A DNA stretch of 64,000 bases from Paenibacillus phyllosphaerae (GCF_014192105.1 NZ_JACHXK010000013.1:130380-194379), one strand, 5' to 3'. Counted from the first letter of the stretch, positions 10,454-18,992 are shown. Program-made: numbers and translations. Notes: generated by a model not told the origin, from the letters alone.

Positions 10454-11965
10454 TCACCTTGTCTTCTTCTCCACGCGAATCCGGTTGAACAACGCCTTGA
10501 ACGGGAATCGGAAGAAGGCATCCTTCTGCTTGTCGAACTCGAACGGGGAGAACGGGCTTAAATAAGGGACGCCGAACGATTGCAGCGAATTCAGGTGCAT
10601 CACGAGCAGCAGCATGCCGATGAATACGCCGATCAAGCCGAATGAGGCGGCAAGCGCCATGAGCGGAAACCGCAATATGCGAATCGCGCTCGACAAATCA
10701 TAAGACGGGAAGACGAAGCTGCAGATCGCCGTTATCGCCACGACGATGACCATCGCGGCCGATATGATGCCCGCTTCGACCGCCGCTTGGCCGATGACGA
10801 GCGTGCCGACGAACGAGAGCGCCGAACCGATGGTTCGCGGCATGCGCAAGGCGGCTTCGCGGAGTACCTCGAACGTGATTTCCATCATGAGCGCTTCGAT
10901 GAACGCCGGGAACGGAACTCCCTCCCGCTGCGCGCTCAGGCTGATCAAGAGTTGCGTCGGGACCATCTCTTGATGGTAGGTCGTAATCGCGACGAACAGC
11001 GACGGCGCCAAGAGCGCGATCAGGAACCCGATGTAGCGCAGCACGCGCACGAGCGAGCTGATGTCGATCCGATGGTAATAATCCTCTGATGCCTTAAGGA
11101 ACGATTCGAACAACGCCGGCGCGACCAGGACGAATGGCGTGCCATCCACGAGCACGGCTACCTTGCCATGCAACAGCTCGAGCGCGATCACATCGGGACG
11201 CTCCGAGTTATACAGCGTCGGGAACACCGTCATCTGCTGGTCCTGGATCATTTCCTCGATATTGCTGCTCTCGAAAATACCGTCGATCGTAATTTGCTTC
11301 AACCGGCTGCGCACCTCGCCGATTAAAGTAGGCTGCGCCACGCCGTTCACGTACATCATCATGACGTCGGTTTTGGTGATATCGCCGATCTGGAACGTTT
11401 CGATCCATAGATTGGGGTCCTTGATTTTACGGCGGATCAGCGCGGTATTGGTACGAATCGATTCGGTGAACGATTCGCGCGGGCCCCTTACGACGGTCTC
11501 CACGCTGGTCTCGCTCACGCCGCGGTCCTTCCACCCTTTGGTGCTGGCAGCGATCCCCGATACCGAGCCTTCGATCAGAATGACCGTATCGCCGGACAGA
11601 ATATGGTGGAACACCTTCGCCATGTCGTCGACTTGCTTCACTTCGCCGATCGCAAGCGTATACGCCTTCATGATTTCGAGCGGATCCTGCTCGGCCGGGA
11701 TATGCTCAGGTTCGCCCATCAGCGATCGCAGAATGAAATTATTGACGGCGGTAACGTCAACAAGACCGTCCGTATAGAGGACGGCCATCGGCTTGCCCGT
11801 AGCGGCGAACAGGCTCTCGCGAATGATGATGTCCGAACTGCCGCCCATCCCCTCGCGAACCGATAGGATATTGTCGGACAGAATCGCCGAAATCGGGGTT
11901 GACGATGACGCCTCCGTAACCGTGACGGCATTATTCGGTTGTGACGCAAGACGCTTGTTCCCCAT
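10454..11965 (-). CDS. Spore germinant receptor A subunit (GerAA family)
   Basis: 503 residues: a soluble N-terminal half (REGMGGSSDIIIRES, ILIEGSVSGIAASTKGW), then four to five membrane segments from about residue 285 and a short cytoplasmic tail. Conserved GerA motifs include TNTALIRRKIKDPNL and LVDGTPFVLVAPALF. The ATG at 11965 follows GGGGGATC. The longer frame from 12022 would start inside the -35 element of the promoter at 11998-12027, so the shorter start is right. First gene of the germination operon. Confidence 0.92.
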   Translation of the reverse strand: MGNKRLASQPNNAVTVTEASSSTPISAILSDNILSVREGMGGSSDIIIRESLFAATGKPMAVLYTDGLVDVTAVNNFILRSLMGEPEHIPAEQDPLEIMKAYTLAIGEVKQVDDMAKVFHHILSGDTVILIEGSVSGIAASTKGWKDRGVSETSVETVVRGPRESFTESIRTNTALIRRKIKDPNLWIETFQIGDITKTDVMMMYVNGVAQPTLIGEVRSRLKQITIDGIFESSNIEEMIQDQQMTVFPTLYNSERPDVIALELLHGKVAVLVDGTPFVLVAPALFESFLKASEDYYHRIDISSLVRVLRYIGFLIALLAPSLFVAITTYHQEMVPTQLLISLSAQREGVPFPAFIEALMMEITFEVLREAALRMPRTIGSALSFVGTLVIGQAAVEAGIISAAMVIVVAITAICSFVFPSYDLSSAIRILRFPLMALAASFGLIGVFIGMLLLVMHLNSLQSFGVPYLSPFSPFEFDKQKDAFFRFPFKALFNRIRVEKKTR

Positions 11966-11997
11966 ACCGATCCCCCGATGTTCCTCGACTGTTCGGC

Positions 11998-12027
11998 TAG
12001 TATTCCCCGGGCCGTATTCCATATTCG
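11998..12027 (-). promoter_or_regulatory. Sigma-G-type promoter of the germination operon
   Basis: Minus-strand CGAATA, 17 bp, AATACTA. This matches the forespore sigma-G consensus (TGMATA, 17-18 bp, CATNMTA) at 5 of 6 and 6 of 7 positions. It lies 33 bp before the GerAA start, as expected for germinant receptors. Confidence 0.65.
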
Positions 12028-12083
12028 CCCTGCATGTGCAAGGAGGACCAACATGCGTGAACCTGCTCTATCGTGCACGGTGC

Positions 12084-12114
12084 AAAAAAACTTCTCCAGC
12101 TGCTGCCAGAGAAG
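12084..12114 (-). terminator. Terminator of the GNAT gene
   Basis: CTTCTC (12091-12096) pairs with GAGAAG (12109-12114), with partial inner pairing, followed on the minus strand by seven Ts. It separates the GNAT gene from the germination operon. Confidence 0.75.
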
Positions 12115-12162
12115 GTTGAAGGACCTCTTTATTCATAACTGTAAGGCGCCGGAATCGCCAAG

Positions 12163-12798
12163 CTATACAGCCGGGGATGCTTCTCCAGCGTGAGCCATGC
12201 TCCACGTCCTGGCTGCCGGATTCCGCAATCCCAAGTCGGCCTCCAAGGCGCTCTTCACCACAGGCCATTCATAGTCCGTAATGCTGTAGATAACGGAATC
12301 CCGCACCGTACCGTCCGGCAAAATGATATGGTTGCGCATAATGCCCTCCCGGCTTGCGCCGAGCCGTTCGATCGCCAGCTGCGACCGCACGTTGCGCACA
12401 TCCGCTTTCAGCTGGACCCGAACGGTGCCAAGCGATTCGAAGCTATGCCGCAACAGCAGGTACTTGCACTCCCGGTTAACGCCTGTCCGCCATACGTCAG
12501 ACCTTAGCCACGATACGCCAAGCTCCAAACTCCGGTTGCCCGGGGACAGATCATATAGTCTGGTACTCCCCAGCACCCGGCCTGTTCCCTGCTCCGTAAC
12601 GACGAACGGCAGCGTCCGCTCCGCCTTCATGGCCCGGTCGACGAATCTGCTTGCATCGTCCAGGGTCACAATATTCTCGCGCGTGTATCGCCAAATCTCT
12701 GGATCTCTCGCTGCTTCATACAGAGCGTCAACATGGGCATACGTCATCGGAACCAGTAGAACTTTCTCGCCAGTTAGTACGATTGCTTGCGCATCCAC
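12163..12798 (-). CDS. GNAT N-acetyltransferase, RimJ/RimL type
   Basis: A GCN5-related acetyltransferase of 211 residues from the chosen GTG. It has the early strand KVLLVPMTYAHVDALYEAA, the core VLGSTRLYDLSPGNRSLELGV, and the C-terminal NVRSQLAIERLGASREGIMRNH that resembles the RimJ/RimL ribosomal-protein acetyltransferases and their small-molecule relatives. The frame is open up to 12933, but that part has no family similarity. GTG with a distant AGGGGAT is the best start I see. Substrate unknown. Confidence 0.85.
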   Translation of the reverse strand: MDAQAIVLTGEKVLLVPMTYAHVDALYEAARDPEIWRYTRENIVTLDDASRFVDRAMKAERTLPFVVTEQGTGRVLGSTRLYDLSPGNRSLELGVSWLRSDVWRTGVNRECKYLLLRHSFESLGTVRVQLKADVRNVRSQLAIERLGASREGIMRNHIILPDGTVRDSVIYSITDYEWPVVKSALEADLGLRNPAARTWSMAHAGEASPAV

Positions 12799-12895
12799 CT
12801 TAGAATCCCATCCCCTACGAAATTGTTCCTGACCACGTTCTCGCGCGAAGCATAACTGTAACGCGTAGTCCCCGTTACATCGCCGGCAACAAAAT

Positions 12896-12920
12896 GACCC
12901 GCAGCTGCGGACTGCGGGTC
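12896..12920. other. Strong hairpin in the gap between sspH and the GNAT gene
   Basis: GACCCGCAG (12896-12904) pairs perfectly with CTGCGGGTC (12912-12920) around a 7-nt loop, with ATTTTGTT after it on the minus strand. A second inverted repeat, TGTAAC/GTTACA, lies at about 12856-12878. It could be a terminator or a leader structure for the GNAT gene. The rest of 12921-13041 shows nothing. Confidence 0.55.
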
Positions 12921-13041
12921 TTCCAATTGTCATACCGTTCGAAAGGGGAATACCTGTCTAGGATAAGCCTCAATCATTAACGCTGAATCAAGCGAAGATG
13001 GGGATCTTGTTAATTATGCACGGCAGCGCTTCATGAACGAC

Positions 13042-13070
13042 AAAAACCCAACCGCCTGCTGGCGATTGGG
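13042..13070 (-). terminator. Terminator of sspH
   Basis: CCCAACCGCC and GGCGATTGGG form a stem around a CTGCT loop, followed on the minus strand by TTTTTG. It lies about 95 bp past the sspH stop. Confidence 0.8.
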
Positions 13071-13164
13071 TACTATTGGCTATCCAACGTTCTCACGTTT
13101 GGCGGACGGAGGAGGCCAAGTAGCCAACGGCCTGCTCCTCAACCACGCTCGATCCCGGCTATCC

Positions 13165-13344
13165 CTATTGCTCGATCAGTTGACGCAGCGGAACCGTCTC
13201 TTCCGCTTCCGGCTGATCCAATGGATAAACTCTGGCCGTCTCGCTCTGTTCGTCTACGTGCTGAATAAAGACGGGAATGCCGTTCAATGTCACGTTCGCC
13301 ATCGTCGGCGACGCTGCGATCTCTTTTGCGCGCTGCGTTATCAT
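13165..13344 (-). CDS. sspH: Small acid-soluble spore protein, H type
   Basis: A 59-residue protein beginning MITQRAKEIAASPTMANVT and containing NGIPVFIQHVDEQSETARVY, the SspH-family pattern (RAKEI-ASPTMANVTYNG-I-IQHVDE). H-type SASPs are minor spore-core proteins made in the forespore. A near-perfect AAGGAGG lies 8 nt before the ATG. An overlapping plus-strand frame (13033-13434) has no support. I could not find a convincing sigma-G promoter upstream. Confidence 0.93.
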   Translation of the reverse strand: MITQRAKEIAASPTMANVTLNGIPVFIQHVDEQSETARVYPLDQPEAEETVPLRQLIEQ

Positions 13345-13534
13345 GATGCGTCCTCCTTGAGCGTTCTCGCCTTTTACGATAACCCGAACGGGAGGAGGAT
13401 ATCCTGCGCGGTGACGTTGATCACATTTCTGTAACTAATCTTTAATCTGATCATAAGGCTAACTTCAGCTTGTTTTAAGGTTGGCCGCCTATACTTAATT
13501 CCAACGACCCCCCTTTATTATATAGCTCGTATTG

Positions 13535-13563
13535 AACCCGCCTCCGCAGCGGGTTATTTTTTT
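13535..13563 (+). terminator. Plus-strand terminator-like hairpin without an obvious gene
   Basis: AACCCGC (13535-13541) pairs with GCGGGTT (13549-13555), then ATTTTTTT. No plus-strand gene precedes it in the 190 bp between sspH and the HAD gene. It might end a short unannotated transcript. Confidence 0.5.
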
Positions 13564-13569
13564 GTCTAT

Positions 13570-14319
13570 TTAACCCTTCGCGTCATGAACGATTGGCGCC
13601 GTTAACAAAGCCCGGAGCGCCTCCCGCAGTTCGAGCGTCATATCGCTCATGACGGCGTACGGCACATGGTCCGTATCCGGCTCCGCGCCGCGCCGGTTCA
13701 GCCAGATCGAGCGCCAGCCGGCCTCGATGGCCCCGGCAATGTCATTGCGCCACGAGTCCCCTACATAGAGGCAGTGCTCGTCCGCATGGCCCGTTGCCTT
13801 GCTCACATAGCGGAATATCCCCGGGTCAGGCTTGGCGATGCCGACCCCGTCGGAGACGAATATGCGATCCTCCGCGATCACCTGATTTAAGCTAAGCGCG
13901 CGTATTTTGCCCCATTGATGTTCCACCGGACCGTTCGTGATAATCCCCACATCGTAACCTGCGCGCTGCAGGTCGCCAATCACTTCAAGCACGCCTTCCG
14001 TCATCGTCAGACGCCCTTGCTCTTCTTGGTACCGTGCCTGAATCTCGGCAGATTGCGCTCGATCGACCGCGATGCCATATTCCGCGAACGCCTGAATGAC
14101 GCGCTGCAGCCGCATTTCGTGAAGCTCCATCTTCCCTTCCGCATACACCTCCCACAACCGATCGCTGTGGTACCGTACACGCCGGTAAGCCTGCTCAATC
14201 GGAAATTCGCCGGGCAGCGCCATTACGGCCGCAATGGCTGTCCTGAACGGCGAGAGTGAATCATACAATGTATCGTCCAAATCAAAAAATACCGCTTCGA
14301 TGCGATGCGTGTTGCCCAT
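13570..14319 (-). CDS. HAD-family hydrolase (haloacid dehalogenase-like phosphatase)
   Basis: 249 residues. Motif I is DLDDTLYDS with the nucleophile and acid aspartates, motif II is IITNGP, the motif III lysine is in GIAKPDPGIF, and motif IV is VGDSWRNDIAGA. The helical cap lies between motifs I and II, as in the YjjG-like phosphatases of nucleotides or small phosphate esters. AAAGGAG lies 8 nt before the ATG. The substrate cannot be named from sequence. Confidence 0.92.
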   Translation of the reverse strand: MGNTHRIEAVFFDLDDTLYDSLSPFRTAIAAVMALPGEFPIEQAYRRVRYHSDRLWEVYAEGKMELHEMRLQRVIQAFAEYGIAVDRAQSAEIQARYQEEQGRLTMTEGVLEVIGDLQRAGYDVGIITNGPVEHQWGKIRALSLNQVIAEDRIFVSDGVGIAKPDPGIFRYVSKATGHADEHCLYVGDSWRNDIAGAIEAGWRSIWLNRRGAEPDTDHVPYAVMSDMTLELREALRALLTAPIVHDAKG

Positions 14320-14426
14320 GCCTTACAATCTCCTTTGCCCCCTGCAACCATGCCGGGCCCGTAATGGGATCATCGTATCATGCAGGCACTTGCGGTGGAA
14401 AGCTATATGCATAAGGAATGCGGATG

Positions 14427-14461
14427 CAAAAAACAGCCGCTGGCGCATAGGCCAACAGCTG
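14427..14461 (-). terminator. Terminator of the SRAP-like gene
   Basis: AGCCGCTGGC (14435-14444) pairs imperfectly with GGCCAACAGCT, followed on the minus strand by GTTTTTTG. It lies directly after the stop of the SRAP-like gene. Confidence 0.7.
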
Positions 14462-14472
14462 CTCCCCTTTCC

Positions 14473-15120
14473 TTATACCGGTTCCGGCCTTCTGAAGCCG
14501 AACGGTACCTTATCCGCATACGTGGTGCCGATCACTTCCACGTTCATCCGCAGCGCGTCCATCGGCCCCAGCATCTCATGGAGCTCGAACGGCTCCGCAA
14601 TGGTGCCGCTGAGCCAGCGCTCGACATGCTCCTCCTCGAGAATAGCCGGCATGGTGCGCTGGTAAGGCGATACGAGGCCATTGGCCTGCGTCGTCAGCAA
14701 GGTGCACGTACGCAGTTCTTCGCCCGAAGCCGAACGGAACACGTCATACAGTCCCGCGATCGCGAAGGAGCCACTGCGCATGGAGATTTTGGAACGCGTC
14801 GTCTCCTTGCCTTCCGTCTTGCTCACATAAAAGCCCGTGCACGGGATAACGCAGCGCTGTTTCTTCAGAATGCGGTCAAAAATCGGCTTCCACAACATCG
14901 TGCGCGTCTCCATGAGAATGGAATCCTTGGCCCAGTACGGCATAAGCCCCCAACGGAAGTCATCCAGCAGCCTTCCGTCATAACGGTGTTGGAAGATAGC
15001 CGAGACCGTCTCGGTCGGATTCACTTCAGGACGGTTCGCATTGTACAACATCACTTTCTCGATCTGATAACGGTCGGTCAGTTCATTGACTTCCGCCGTA
15101 ATCGATAACGCTTCGCACAT
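14473..15120 (-). CDS. Degenerate SRAP/YedK-type protein
   Basis: 215 residues of the SRAP (HMCES/YedK) fold, whose standard members shield abasic sites in single-stranded DNA by a thiazolidine link to Cys2. Cys2 is kept (MCEALS), as are the scaffold motifs FRWGLMPYWAKDS and QRCVIPCTGFY. The other catalytic residues are changed. The INAR asparagine aligns with Glu in METR, the glutamate of GWFEWK aligns with Val in GFYVSK, and the histidine of IHDRRP aligns with Tyr in PYQRTMP. Cross-linking may persist, but autoproteolysis-type chemistry is doubtful. ATG follows GAGGTG. Confidence 0.85.
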   Translation of the reverse strand: MCEALSITAEVNELTDRYQIEKVMLYNANRPEVNPTETVSAIFQHRYDGRLLDDFRWGLMPYWAKDSILMETRTMLWKPIFDRILKKQRCVIPCTGFYVSKTEGKETTRSKISMRSGSFAIAGLYDVFRSASGEELRTCTLLTTQANGLVSPYQRTMPAILEEEHVERWLSGTIAEPFELHEMLGPMDALRMNVEVIGTTYADKVPFGFRRPEPV

Positions 15121-15260
15121 GATCGCACCTCAATCTTCTGATTATTAGCAAGTTTGGTTATTATTTACCAGAAAGTAGCGAATCATGTGCGGCATTACCT
15201 AAATAAAGGTATAATACTTACGTACCATCTATATAGGCACTCGAAGGGAGAGTTTGAACC

Positions 15261-16490
15261 ATGGCCGTATCACAAGAAAAGCTTGAGAAATATGCGGAGC
15301 TGATCGTCAGAACCGGCGTGAACGTACAGCAAGGCCAGGATGTCTACGTCACGGCCGCGATCGAGATGGCGCCGCTCGCGCGTCTTGTCGCCGATAAAGC
15401 CTATAACGCAGGCGCACGCAACGTACATATCGATTGGACTGACGACACCCTCTCGCGTCTGAAATATGAAAAAGCGGCGGACGACGTGTTCACCAGCTTC
15501 CCGGATTGGGAGAAAGACAAGCGGATGTCGTTCGTCGACAAAGGCGCGGCCTTCATCGCGATCGTATCCTCGAACCCGGATCTGCTGAAAGGCATCGATC
15601 CGCAGCGGATCGCCAACTTCCAGAAGGCATCCGGCACGGCGCTCTCCGGCTACCGCCAAGCGGTGCAAGCCGATAAGGTGCCTTGGTCGGTCGTGGCCGC
15701 TTCCACGGAAGCTTGGGCGGCGAAAGTATTCCCGGAAGCCGGCGCCGATGCCGTCGATCAGCTGTGGGAAGCCATCTTCACCGCTGTCCGCCTGAACGAA
15801 GCCGACCCGGTGCAAGCGTGGGATGCGCATAATGCCAACCTGCATCAGAAGGCCGATTATCTGAACGCGAAGCGTTACAAGAAGCTCCACTACCGCGCGC
15901 CTGGCACGGATCTCACCGTCGAGCTTCCGCAGAAGCATCTGTGGCTGGGCGCCAGCAGCACCGCTCCGGACGGCAGCGCGTTCATGGCGAATATGCCGAC
16001 CGAGGAAGTGTTCACGGTTCCGTTCAAAGACGGCGTCGAGGGCTATGTGTCCAGCACGAAGCCGCTCAGCTATGCCGGCAATATCATCGACGGCTTCAAA
16101 CTGACGTTCGAGAAAGGCCGCGTCGTGAAGGTCGAAGCGGAGAAAGGCCAAGAGATTCTGCAGCAGCTCATCGATACGGACGAAGGCTCGCATTATCTCG
16201 GCGAAGCCGCGCTCGTGCCGCACCAATCGCCGATCTCGCAATCGAATATCCTATTCTACAACACGCTGTTCGACGAGAACGCGTCCAACCACTTCGCGAT
16301 CGGCAGCGGCTATGCCTTCAACCTCGAGGGCGGCAAGCAGATGAGCCGCGAGGAATTGGCTGAGTATGGCGTGAACAACAGCATCACGCATGTCGACTTC
16401 ATGGTGGGATCAGCCGAAATGGATATCGACGGGATCCTGGAAGATGGCACGGTGGAGCCAATCTTCCGTGGGGGGAATTGGGCTTTCTAA
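15261..16490 (+). CDS. M29-family metal-dependent aminopeptidase
   Basis: 409 residues, the normal length for the AmpS/PepS group. Landmarks are GVNVQQGQDVYV at the N-terminus and the C-terminal metal-binding half, with MPTEEVFTVP (glutamate ligands), EGSHYLGEAALVP, NILFYNTLFDENASNHFAIG and THVDFMVGSAEMDIDG. These cytoplasmic enzymes remove N-terminal residues from peptides. A TATAAT at 15210-15215 with a poor -35 is the likely promoter; ATG follows AGGGAGAG. Repeat copy B and a strong terminator follow. Confidence 0.94.
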   Translation: MAVSQEKLEKYAELIVRTGVNVQQGQDVYVTAAIEMAPLARLVADKAYNAGARNVHIDWTDDTLSRLKYEKAADDVFTSFPDWEKDKRMSFVDKGAAFIAIVSSNPDLLKGIDPQRIANFQKASGTALSGYRQAVQADKVPWSVVAASTEAWAAKVFPEAGADAVDQLWEAIFTAVRLNEADPVQAWDAHNANLHQKADYLNAKRYKKLHYRAPGTDLTVELPQKHLWLGASSTAPDGSAFMANMPTEEVFTVPFKDGVEGYVSSTKPLSYAGNIIDGFKLTFEKGRVVKVEAEKGQEILQQLIDTDEGSHYLGEAALVPHQSPISQSNILFYNTLFDENASNHFAIGSGYAFNLEGGKQMSREELAEYGVNNSITHVDFMVGSAEMDIDGILEDGTVEPIFRGGNWAF

Positions 16491-16530
16491 GCCCCCTTTG
16501 ACCCCCTCCTTTAGTGGAATAAAGGGACAT

Positions 16531-16857
16531 AAAGGGCTCCGCCCTTAAGAACCCTTGTTTTATCCTCGCCCCTTCCCCCTCCATTGGAGGGGAACCAGAG
16601 GGCCCCATCCCTCTGGACACCCGGAATCTGCGAGATTCGCTACGCGGCCGTCGTTGATCTGTCCTTTCGCACGTGAACCGCTTTTGTCCTGGCCGCGCCG
16701 CATGTCGGATGAACATGCAACGTTTGGCCAGGACAAAGCTCTGAAGCGAGCTTCGTTCGTTACGTTGTTGCCTTGTGGTGGTGACCTGTTGCTTAGAGCG
16801 CAGGGCATTACATCGTGCGGACTCTTGCTTGACGTCCACTTCGTGGACACGCTTACT
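16531..16857 (+). repeat. Dispersed structured intergenic repeat, copy B
   Basis: Full-length copy in the same orientation as the aminopeptidase gene upstream. It shares with copy A the AAGGGCTCCGCCCTT hairpin, CCCCTCC/GGAGGGG, CCAGAGGG/CCCTCTGG, GGACACCCGGAA, ACGCGGCCGTC, the central GCTTTTGTCC/GGACAAAGC stem, GAGCTTCGTTCGTTACGTTG and GTCCAC-TTC-GTGGAC. The central stem continues TGGCC/GGCCA here instead of the TA/TA of copy A. Confidence 0.9.
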
Positions 16858-16872
16858 TTACTAAAGGTCACT

Positions 16873-16913
16873 ATGGCGTTATTGGGACTTCTCCCAATGA
16901 CGCCATTTCTTTT
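16873..16913 (+). terminator. Strong terminator following repeat copy B
   Basis: ATGGCGTTATTGGGA pairs with TCCCAATGACGCCAT around CTTC (one mismatch), then TTCTTTT. It probably ends the aminopeptidase transcript, so copy B would be transcribed as its 3' untranslated region. Confidence 0.85.
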
Positions 16914-16920
16914 GAATATA

Positions 16921-16967
16921 ACCCCCCTGAAAATTGGAACAATAATGGGAACAATTTTCAGGGGGGT
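16921..16967 (+). promoter_or_regulatory. 16-bp inverted repeat covering the ribosome site of the next gene
   Basis: ACCCCCCTGAAAATTG (16921-16936) is perfectly complementary to CAATTTTCAGGGGGGT (16952-16967). The right arm contains the only ribosome-binding-like sequence (GGGGGGT) before the GTG at 16975. The 15-nt loop holds GAACAAT, repeated just downstream as GGGAACAAT. As RNA it would hide the ribosome site. Confidence 0.6.
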
Positions 16968-16974
16968 GTTTGGC

Positions 16975-17826
16975 GTGAGCTCTAATTCGTATTGGTACTT
17001 GGGTCTGAGCTTCATTTCTATCATTTTGCTGGTCATTGTGTTTTATAGAAAACGAAGCCTCCACACCTATTTGCAATTCTTTATTGGCGTTGAACTCCTA
17101 TATATAATCGAAGCCGTCATCTATATCTTCTTAGGGAGCTATGAGTACCACCCGAAACTGCTTTGCAATCGTTATTATGACAGCCACCTCGGAGCTCTAA
17201 CATCTAATTTAATCTCGATACCGTCCCTCGCTCTGGTCCTTTCGGTATATCAACTAGGCTGGTTGTGGATAGTCGGGTTTATCGCTCTGCTAGCAGGGAT
17301 CGAGTGGCTTTTCGTCGAGCTGCATATCTATTCGCTACATTGGTGGCGGATCGGATATACTTCATTGGGTCTGCTGTTTTACTTCCCGTTGATAAAAAAG
17401 ATATATCCCTGGATGCTTAAGGCAAAGAAAGGGGTCTCACGCGCATTTTTGCTTTTTTTCTGTTTGGGTCCTCTTTCCGGAACCGCCCAATTCTTACCTT
17501 TCATGTTATTCTCCAGCAGGGTTTACCGGCCTGGATGGTTTAGTGATCCGGCATATGACACAAGTGCTTTCGGTATCGTTTACTATCTATCCGTTGTGCT
17601 CGTCACTACCCTGCTGCTTATGGTAAGTTGGAAATACCGATGGATAAAATATGCCTGTCTAGAGACCATCCTTATCATTGCAACCTTACTCTTAAAACGA
17701 AACGGAATCTTAATAAGTCAAGTATGGTGGGATGTTTACCTGTACCTGTTGTTCCCTTTGCTGATCCTGATGATTGGGAAGACTTTTGGCAAACATTTGG
17801 CGAGGGGAGAAACACCCAGATTTTGA
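16975..17826 (+). CDS. Multi-pass membrane protein of unknown function
   Basis: 283 residues with about eight hydrophobic helices (for example YWYLGLSFISIILLVIVF). Central motifs are NRYYDSHLGALTSNL and HWWRIGYTSLGLLFYF. The pattern recalls the CBO0543-type Firmicute membrane proteins, but I hold that weakly. The frame is open back into repeat B, but that part is repeat sequence; GTG at 16975 follows GGGGGGT and starts before the first helix. It is more AT-rich than its neighbours, which may mean a separate origin. A 16-bp hairpin covers its ribosome site. Confidence 0.75.
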   Translation: MSSNSYWYLGLSFISIILLVIVFYRKRSLHTYLQFFIGVELLYIIEAVIYIFLGSYEYHPKLLCNRYYDSHLGALTSNLISIPSLALVLSVYQLGWLWIVGFIALLAGIEWLFVELHIYSLHWWRIGYTSLGLLFYFPLIKKIYPWMLKAKKGVSRAFLLFFCLGPLSGTAQFLPFMLFSSRVYRPGWFSDPAYDTSAFGIVYYLSVVLVTTLLLMVSWKYRWIKYACLETILIIATLLLKRNGILISQVWWDVYLYLLFPLLILMIGKTFGKHLARGETPRF

Positions 17827-17925
17827 TCTCGCTTCTGCAGTTTGTAACAAAGACGAACTCACTCGCTTGACGTTTTATGTAGAGTTAAGATCATTCGACT
17901 GCGCGGTGAATTCAATTCGCTCCAA

Positions 17926-17972
17926 AACAAAAAGGGCCGTCCTTCGTCATCTGCGATGACTTGGGACGGCCC
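17926..17972 (-). terminator. Terminator of the mgl operon
   Basis: GGGCCGTCC (17934-17942) pairs with GGACGGCCC (17964-17972), with an inner GTCAT/ATGAC stem, followed on the minus strand by TTTTTTG. It lies 10 bp past the mglC stop. Confidence 0.9.
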
Positions 17973-17981
17973 TGCTTCGTG

Positions 17982-18992
17982 CTATTTTTTCGCTACATAT
18001 TTGCGGATATCGAATGCGACCGCTGCAACGATGATTACACCTTTAACGATCAGCTGCCAGTACGGGTCGATGCCCACGTACGTCAAGCCGTAGTTGATGA
18101 CGGAGAAGATCACGACACCGGCCATAACGCCTGGAACCGTACCGATACCGCCCGCAGTGGATACGCCGCCGACGACGCATGCCGCGATGGCGTCAAGCTC
18201 ATACATGTTACCGTAGTTGTTCGTCGCGCCGCCCGTACGAGCTGCCTCGAGAACGCCTGCCAGACCATACAGTGCGCCAGCGATCATGTAGATGTACATG
18301 ATGTTGCGGGATACGCGGATACCGGATACGTTCGCCGCTTGGATGTTGCCGCCGATGGCGTACATGTTTTTGCCCAATTGCGTCTTGTTGAAGATGACCC
18401 ATACGATCGCCGCAACGACGATAGCGATGATGACGATGTAAGGAATCGAATACGTGCCGTCCGAACCGATGTAGCCTGTTCCGAGGTTCGTGAAGTCCGA
18501 ACGCAGACCGCCGATTGGCTGGGAGTTATTCGGATCAATGTCGAAGTACATGGAGTTCAGACCGTATACCGCAACCATGGTGCCGAGCGTGGCGATGAAT
18601 GGCGGTACGTTAAGCTTCGCTACGATGAAGCCGTTAAGCAATCCGATAAGAAGACCGACGATAATCGCGAGCAGGATCGGGATGATCATGTTGATCTGGC
18701 CCATGTCCGGGAAGAAACGGTTCGCGTATGTCTCCATCTGGAGCATGGAAGCGGAGATAACCGCCGTAATACCGACGATCCGGCCTGCGGACAAGTCCGT
18801 ACCGCCTGTGATGAGGATGAAAGCCATACCAAGTGCGATAATCGCACGTGTCGACGATTGGACCAGAATATCACGAAGCGTTGTAATCGCGATAAAGGTT
18901 GGATCATAGACTGCGATTGCTACTACGAGCAGGATCAGAACGATGTAAATCGCATTCTGGGACGAGAAACGTTTAATACTTGCTGCGTTCAT
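17982..18992 (-). CDS. mglC: Sugar ABC transporter permease (MglC type)
   Basis: 336 residues with eight to ten membrane helices, of the BPD_transp_2 family that serves ribose, galactose and related sugars. Family motifs are ITGGTDLSAGRIVG, LLNGFIVAKLNVPPFIATLGT and YAIGGN. It follows mglA and ends the operon at a strong terminator. With MglA and MglB it should import galactose, methyl-galactoside or a similar sugar; specificity is inferred from family resemblance. Confidence 0.92.
   Translation of the reverse strand: MNAASIKRFSSQNAIYIVLILLVVAIAVYDPTFIAITTLRDILVQSSTRAIIALGMAFILITGGTDLSAGRIVGITAVISASMLQMETYANRFFPDMGQINMIIPILLAIIVGLLIGLLNGFIVAKLNVPPFIATLGTMVAVYGLNSMYFDIDPNNSQPIGGLRSDFTNLGTGYIGSDGTYSIPYIVIIAIVVAAIVWVIFNKTQLGKNMYAIGGNIQAANVSGIRVSRNIMYIYMIAGALYGLAGVLEAARTGGATNNYGNMYELDAIAACVVGGVSTAGGIGTVPGVMAGVVIFSVINYGLTYVGIDPYWQLIVKGVIIVAAVAFDIRKYVAKK

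Noticed and set aside
13033..13434. 133-codon plus-strand open frame
   Set aside because: It overlaps sspH on the other strand, which has a perfect ribosome site and a clear family match.
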